A DNA stretch of 64,000 nucleotides from Streptomyces phaeoluteigriseus. GTDB lineage: Bacteria; Actinomycetota; Actinomycetes; Streptomycetales; Streptomycetaceae. Position numbers and translations under genes: made by a program. Below, in pieces: positions 59,832 through 64,000 of this stretch (position 1 is the stretch's first letter; every line of letters starts with the position of its first letter). The DNA is taken from NCBI RefSeq assembly GCF_001896135.2, contig NZ_MPOH02000017.1, positions 136,592 through 200,591 on the forward strand, read 5' to 3'. The notes under the pieces are model-generated. The model was not told where the DNA came from and did no database searches. It was given only the letters and a program-made list of their open reading frames with translations.

Positions 59832-61628
59832 ATGACCAACAAGGACGCACGCACGCCTGCCTCCGCGCAGACCTCCGACGAGGTCTCTGCCGACGGGGAG
59901 GCCGGGAAGTCCATCGGATGGCACAAGGCGTATGTCGAGGGCACCCGCTCCGACCTGCGCGTGCCGGTCCGTCAGGTGCATCTCACCAACGGCCGGTCGG
60001 TCACGCTGTACGACACCTCGGGCCCGTACACCGATCCGCTCGTCGAGACGGACGTCCGCAGGGGGTTGCCGCCTCTGCGGGAGAACTGGGTCATCGCCCG
60101 CGGTGACACGGAGGAGTACGCGGGCCGCCCCGTCCGTCCGGAGGACGACGGGATCAAGCACACCTCGCCGCGCGGCGGGCTGCGCAACCTCGACGCGGTC
60201 TTCCCGGGGCGGCCGCGCCTGCCACGCCGGGGCCGTGACGGTCAGGCGGTCACCCAACTCGCGTACGCGCGCCGGGGCGAGATCACACCGGAGATGGAGT
60301 ACGTGGCCATCCGGGAGAACGTGGAGCCCGAGGTCGTACGAGAGGAGATCGCGGCCGGACGTGCGGTGCTGCCGGCCAACGTCAACCATCCGGAGATCGA
60401 GCCGATGATCATCGGTAAGCGGTTCCTGGTGAAGGTCAACGCCAACATCGGCAACTCGGCGGTGACGTCCTCCATCGAGGAGGAGGTCGAGAAGATGACC
60501 TGGGCGACCCGTTGGGGCGCGACACGGTCATGGACCTGTCCACCGGCCGCAACATCCACACCACCCGCGAGTGGGTGCTGCGCAACTCCCCCCGTCCCCA
60601 TCGGCACCGTGCCGCTCTATCAGGCGCTGGAGAAGGTAGACGGCCGGGCCGAGGAGCTGACCTGGGAGATCTACAAGGACACGGTGATCGAGCAGGCCGA
60701 GCAGGGCGTGGACTACATGACCGTCCACGCGGGCGTGCGCCTCCCGTACGTCCCGTTGACGGCCAACCGCAAGACCGGCATCGTCTCCCGCGGCGGGTCG
60801 ATCATGGCCGCCTGGTGCCTGGCACACCACAAGGAGTCGTTCCTCTACGAGAACTTCGAGGAACTCTGCGAGATCCTCGCGGCCTACGACGTCACGTACT
60901 CGCTGGGCGACGGTCTGCGGCCCGGTTCGATCGCGGACGCCAACGACGAGGCGCAGTTCGCGGAGTTGCGCACGCTCGGGGAACTCAACCGGATCGCGAA
61001 GCGTTTCCATGTTCAGACGATGATCGAAGGCCCGGGACATGTCCCGATGCACAAGATCAAGGAGAACATCGACCTTCAGCAGGAGATCTGCGATGAAGCT
61101 CCGTTCTATACGCTCGGCCCGCTGACGACGGACGTCGCCCCGGCGTACGACCACATCACCTCCGGCATCGGTGCGGCGATGATCGCCTGGTGGGGTACGG
61201 CCATGCTCTGCTACGTCACGCCCAAGGAGCACCTGGGCCTGCCCAACCGTGACGACGTCAAGACCGGCGTCATCACCTACAAGATCGCCGCCCACGCGGC
61301 CGATCTCGCCAAGGGACACCCCGGTGCGCAGGAGTGGGACGACGCGCTGTCCGACGCCCGTTTCGAGTTCCGCTGGGAGGACCAGTTCAACCTGGCCCTC
61401 GACCCGGACACCGCCCGGGAGTTCCACGACGAGACACTGCCTGCGGAGCCGGCCAAGACGGCTCACTTCTGCTCGATGTGCGGACCGAAGTTCTGTTCGA
61501 TGAAGATCTCCCATGACATCCGTCGTGAGCACGGCGGCAGTCGGGCGGAGGTCGAGGAAGGAATGGCGCAGAAGTCCAAGGAGTTCGCGGCCGCGGGCAA
61601 TCGCGTGTATCTGCCGATCGCGGACTGA
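59832..61628 (+). CDS. thiC: Phosphomethylpyrimidine synthase ThiC (two compensating indels)
   Basis: Radical SAM enzyme that makes the pyrimidine of thiamine from 5-aminoimidazole ribotide. The C-terminal motif CSMCGPKFC (CxxCx4C) binds the Fe–S cluster. The 598-residue frame is conserved except residues about 231–254, which read out of frame. A missing base at about 60520 and an extra C at about 60588–60593 bracket the segment; correcting both gives RWGADTVMDLSTGRNIHT and REWVLRNSPVPIGTV, as in the family. Start ATG 59832 follows the TPP riboswitch. Confidence 0.95.
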   Translation: MTNKDARTPASAQTSDEVSADGEAGKSIGWHKAYVEGTRSDLRVPVRQVHLTNGRSVTLYDTSGPYTDPLVETDVRRGLPPLRENWVIARGDTEEYAGRPVRPEDDGIKHTSPRGGLRNLDAVFPGRPRLPRRGRDGQAVTQLAYARRGEITPEMEYVAIRENVEPEVVREEIAAGRAVLPANVNHPEIEPMIIGKRFLVKVNANIGNSAVTSSIEEEVEKMTWATRWGATRSWTCPPAATSTPPASGCCATPPVPIGTVPLYQALEKVDGRAEELTWEIYKDTVIEQAEQGVDYMTVHAGVRLPYVPLTANRKTGIVSRGGSIMAAWCLAHHKESFLYENFEELCEILAAYDVTYSLGDGLRPGSIADANDEAQFAELRTLGELNRIAKRFHVQTMIEGPGHVPMHKIKENIDLQQEICDEAPFYTLGPLTTDVAPAYDHITSGIGAAMIAWWGTAMLCYVTPKEHLGLPNRDDVKTGVITYKIAAHAADLAKGHPGAQEWDDALSDARFEFRWEDQFNLALDPDTAREFHDETLPAEPAKTAHFCSMCGPKFCSMKISHDIRREHGGSRAEVEEGMAQKSKEFAAAGNRVYLPIAD

Positions 61629-61686
61629 CGCGCGGGGGATCGTCCTGGGGGCGGTGCTTCTGGGGAGGGGTCGGCACACTGGGGGT

Positions 61687-63101
61687 ATGACAGCGCGATC
61701 CATGAGCAAGGGCGCCAATCTGCCGGTCGATGTGCCGTCCGTGCGCGTCGAGATCAGTTGGTCCGAGCTGGGTGGCGGGCCGGACGTGGATGTGTCGGCT
61801 CTGCTGCTGACCGCCGCCGGAAAGGTGCGTGACGACGCGGACTTCGTCTTCTACAACCAACCCCGGCATGCCTCCGGCGCCGTCACCCATCTGGGGAAGC
61901 GGAGCGCCGCCGGTGTCACTGCCGACACCGTCGAGGTGGACCTGCGTTCGCTGGAGAGTGCCGTCGCGCGCGTGGAGCTGTGCGCGTCCGCCGACGGCGG
62001 CACCTTCGGGCAGGTGGCCGGGCTCACGCTCAGGCTGATCGATGCCGGGAGCCTGGCGGAGCTGGCGCGGTTCGAGATGCGGGGAGAGACGGAAACGGCG
62101 TTCATCGGAGGTGAGTTGTACCTGCGGGCGGGCAGTGGAAGTTCCGTGCGGTCGGGCAGGGGTATGCCTCCGGGCTCGCGGGGCTGGCCACGGACTTCGG
62201 GATCAGCGTCGATGAGGAGCCCGCCGCCACGGCAGCCGACCCCGCGGCATCGGCCGTACGTACGCCGCTCCCGCCCCCGCCTCCCTCGGCTCCGCCAGCC
62301 TCCGCCGCCGTATCAGCGCCGCCTGCCGGGACTCGGCTCACCAAGGGGGAGGAGCACCTTCCGGTTGACATGCGCAAGCGGTTGTCCCTGCGGAAGGAGC
62401 AGGTCGCGGTCAGTCTGAGGAAGAGTGGTGCCTCGGGGGTCAGCGCGCGGGTCGTACTGGTGCTCGACGCGTCGGGGTCCATGTCGTTCCTGTACTCCGG
62501 CGGGGTGGTGGCCGACGTGGTCGAGCGGATGGCCGCTGTGGTGGCGGAGCTTGATGACGACGGCGAGATGCAGGCCTGGACGTTCGCCTCCGACCCTGCC
62601 CGGCTGCCGGACCTGCGCCTGGGCGAACTGCCCGAGTGGCTGCGGCTGCATGTGCGGGTGGGGGAGATCAGCCTCTTCCGGCGGAGCAAGAAGCCGCGCA
62701 AGGGGCTGCAACCGGGCCAGGTGGACATGCGTTCGGTCGGCATCCAGAACGAGGAACAGAAGGTGATCGCCCAGGTCAGAGACTATGTTCGGGCGAATCC
62801 GGCGGCGGTGCCGACGCTGGTGCTGTTCTTCTCCGACGGAGGTGTCTACCGCGACGCCGCGATCGAGAAGGAGCTGCGCGCGGCGGCGGATGAGCCGATC
62901 TTCTGGCAGTTCGTCGGGCTCGGCCGCTCGAACTACGGCGTTCTGGAGCGGTTCGACACTCTGCCCGGCCGACGTGTGGACAACGTCGGCTTCTTCGCCG
63001 TGGACGACATCCGCACGGTCCCGGACCAGGAGCTGTACGACCGTCTCCTGTCCGAGTTCCCGAGCTGGCTCATGGCCGCGGGGCAGGCGGGCATCCTCTG
63101 A
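61687..63101 (+). CDS. TerD-domain protein with VWA domain (apparent frameshift near 62134)
   Basis: A two-domain protein of the tellurium-resistance/TerD group, possibly calcium-binding and involved in stress or signalling. The TerD-like domain runs residues 1–150 (SMSKGANLPVDVPSVRVEISWSE, DDADFVFYNQPRHASGAVTHLG, TAFIGGELYLRAG). One missing base near 62134 (GCGGGCAGTGG) connects it with a Pro/Ala-rich linker and a VWA domain: RVVLVLDASGSMSFLYSGG is the MIDAS DxSxS motif, with LVLFFSDGG later. Without correction, the frame ends Arg/Pro-rich at 62418 and the VWA domain appears as a separate gene starting at 62370. Corrected length is about 471. Confidence 0.85.
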
Positions 63102-63208
63102 CCGGCATGCCGACTGACGCCGTCGGCCTCCTTTCGTCGGCCGAGGACGCCCGGGACAGCCGGGCCCAGGCGGCCCGCTGCCGCGGCGAACCGGCGGGGC
63201 CTGCGGCC

Positions 63209-63232
63209 TGCGCTCCCCTGGGCGGGGGCGCA
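63209..63232. terminator. Possible terminator between convergent genes
   Basis: TGCGCTCCC (63209–63217) pairs with GGGGGCGCA (63224–63232) using one G·T pair; loop of 6 bases. It lies between the TerD–VWA gene and the convergent membrane gene. Confidence 0.45.
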
Positions 63233-63242
63233 AGCCGGGGGC

Positions 63243-64000
63243 CTATTCCGGCTGGTGTTCCGGCCCCCCGAAGTCCGGACTGCTGTAGTCCGGGCTGCTG
63301 TAACTGGGGCGGGAGCCGGCCGAGGTTCCTTCGTCGGGACTGCTGAAGCCCGGACGGTCGTAACCGATCTTCGGCAGGCGGCCGGTGGGTGGCGGCGGGG
63401 CCGGTGCGGGGTCGAGTGCGGCGCTGGTGCCGGGGTTGGCGAGGGCCTCGCGCAGGAAGGGCAGGATGCCCCGCTCCAGCAGGGCTTCCCGCCAGGCTTC
63501 CTTCGCGCGGTCCACCTCCTCGCTCAGTTCGCTGTACGGGCCGGCCGCCAGGGAGGGACGGTTGCGCAGGGCGGTGAGCAGGAGGCCGACGGTGGCGACG
63601 AGGATCGCGGCCGCGGCCACGGCCCCGAACGTCCATCCGGTGGTGAGCATCGCCTTGGCGAACGCCGGCTCGGGGTCGAGCATCCGCAGGATGTAACCGA
63701 CGAGCAGGAAGATCACTGCGGCGGTACCGGCGAGGACCGGGGTGAGCACGGCGGCGATGGCGACGGCGCCCGCTCCGGCGACCTCGGCGGCCTCCCCCAT
63801 GGTGGCGGCGAGGCCCATCCCGCCCACGCCCGGCTCACCGGTGCCGGACTCATGCCCGGCCGAGGACGGGGAGGACGGCGCCGGATGGCGCAGTTCGGCG
63901 CGGACCTTCACATAGTGCTGGTACTCCGTCGCCGCGGACGCCGTGATGAGCGCGGAGGCGTTGAGCGCCATGGTGCGCAGTTGTTCGGGGTTGAGCCGCT
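63243..64000 (-). CDS. Membrane protein of unknown function, N-terminus cut by window edge
   Basis: Not recognised. At least 250 residues; the frame is open to the right edge (RLNPEQLRTMALNASALIT), so the start lies outside, although ATG 63971 is possible. Two hydrophobic helices, AGAGAVAIAAVLTPVLAGTAAVIFLLVGYIL and LTTGWTFGAVAAAAILVATVGLLL, are followed by a cytosolic region with helix-rich ELSEEVDRAKEAWREALLERG and a low-complexity SSPD-repeat tail (YSSPDYSSPDFGG). It is convergent with the TerD–VWA gene. Confidence 0.75.
   Translation of the reverse strand, partial: RLNPEQLRTMALNASALITASAATEYQHYVKVRAELRHPAPSSPSSAGHESGTGEPGVGGMGLAATMGEAAEVAGAGAVAIAAVLTPVLAGTAAVIFLLVGYILRMLDPEPAFAKAMLTTGWTFGAVAAAAILVATVGLLLTALRNRPSLAAGPYSELSEEVDRAKEAWREALLERGILPFLREALANPGTSAALDPAPAPPPPTGRLPKIGYDRPGFSSPDEGTSAGSRPSYSSPDYSSPDFGGPEHQPE

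Noticed and set aside
1..64000. CRISPR arrays, insertion sequences or rRNA genes
   Set aside because: No regularly spaced direct repeats, transposase motifs or rRNA sequence were seen in the window.

Overview
The window is a high-GC actinobacterial chromosome segment centred on the replication origin, almost certainly from Streptomyces. Indicators are the gene order dnaN–oriC–dnaA–rpmH–rnpA–yidD–yidC–jag–rsmG–parA–parB–trxA–trxB–sigM–murJ–cca, frequent GTG/TTG starts, DnaA boxes of the TTGTCCACA type, 14-bp parS sites (GTTTCACGTGAAAC), and the sporulation genes ssgR and ssgA. From memory, the order matches the S. coelicolor SCO3877–SCO3930 neighbourhood. No database search was possible.

Layout. 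1–5 kb: gnd (cut by the edge), dnaN, oriC and dnaA, all on the minus strand. 5–11 kb: rightward operon-like block for ribosome and membrane biogenesis (rpmH, rnpA, yidD, yidC, jag, rsmG) followed by the parA–parB segregation pair. 11–24 kb: a GNAT gene, then thioredoxin, the sigM/anti-sigma pair, a pseudokinase, MurJ and a DUF6049-like protein on the minus strand, facing the tRNA CCA-adding enzyme; the same block flanks the origin in mycobacteria. 24–35 kb: envelope genes (LppU-like protein, MFS, inositol phosphate synthase with its PadR regulator, class A PBP, GT87-like transferase, alanine-racemase-like protein, FemX). 35–37 kb: rpsF–ssb–rpsR–rplI. 37–40.5 kb: MATE exporter and dnaB. 40.6–53 kb: a more variable accessory stretch (RibD-type reductase, FAD monooxygenase/TetR pair, serine hydrolase, acetyltransferases, MarR/MFS pair, haem-binding-like protein, globin-flavoprotein, Nudix, LysR). 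53–64 kb: PLP lyase, PtpA-type phosphatase, ssgR–ssgA, a YibE/F-like membrane protein, TPP-riboswitch-controlled thiC, and a TerD–VWA protein.

Eleven exact and four imperfect parS sites run from 8.7 to 59.8 kb. Three exact sites lie inside genes and are all read as Val-Ser-Arg-Glu-Thr. Several others form the tip or core of hairpins at gene ends, and two imperfect ones sit inside the TPP riboswitch. DnaA boxes occur in oriC, in the dnaA promoter, beyond dnaN, before parA and as a cluster before dnaB.

Seven genes, including the essential dnaN and ssb, contain apparent single-base deletions; thiC has a deletion offset by an insertion about 70 bases later. The simplest reading is residual indel errors in the assembly, and coordinates below are given for the intact genes. 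A 5'-truncated HAD hydrolase pseudogene and a possible tRNA fragment are the other decayed elements.
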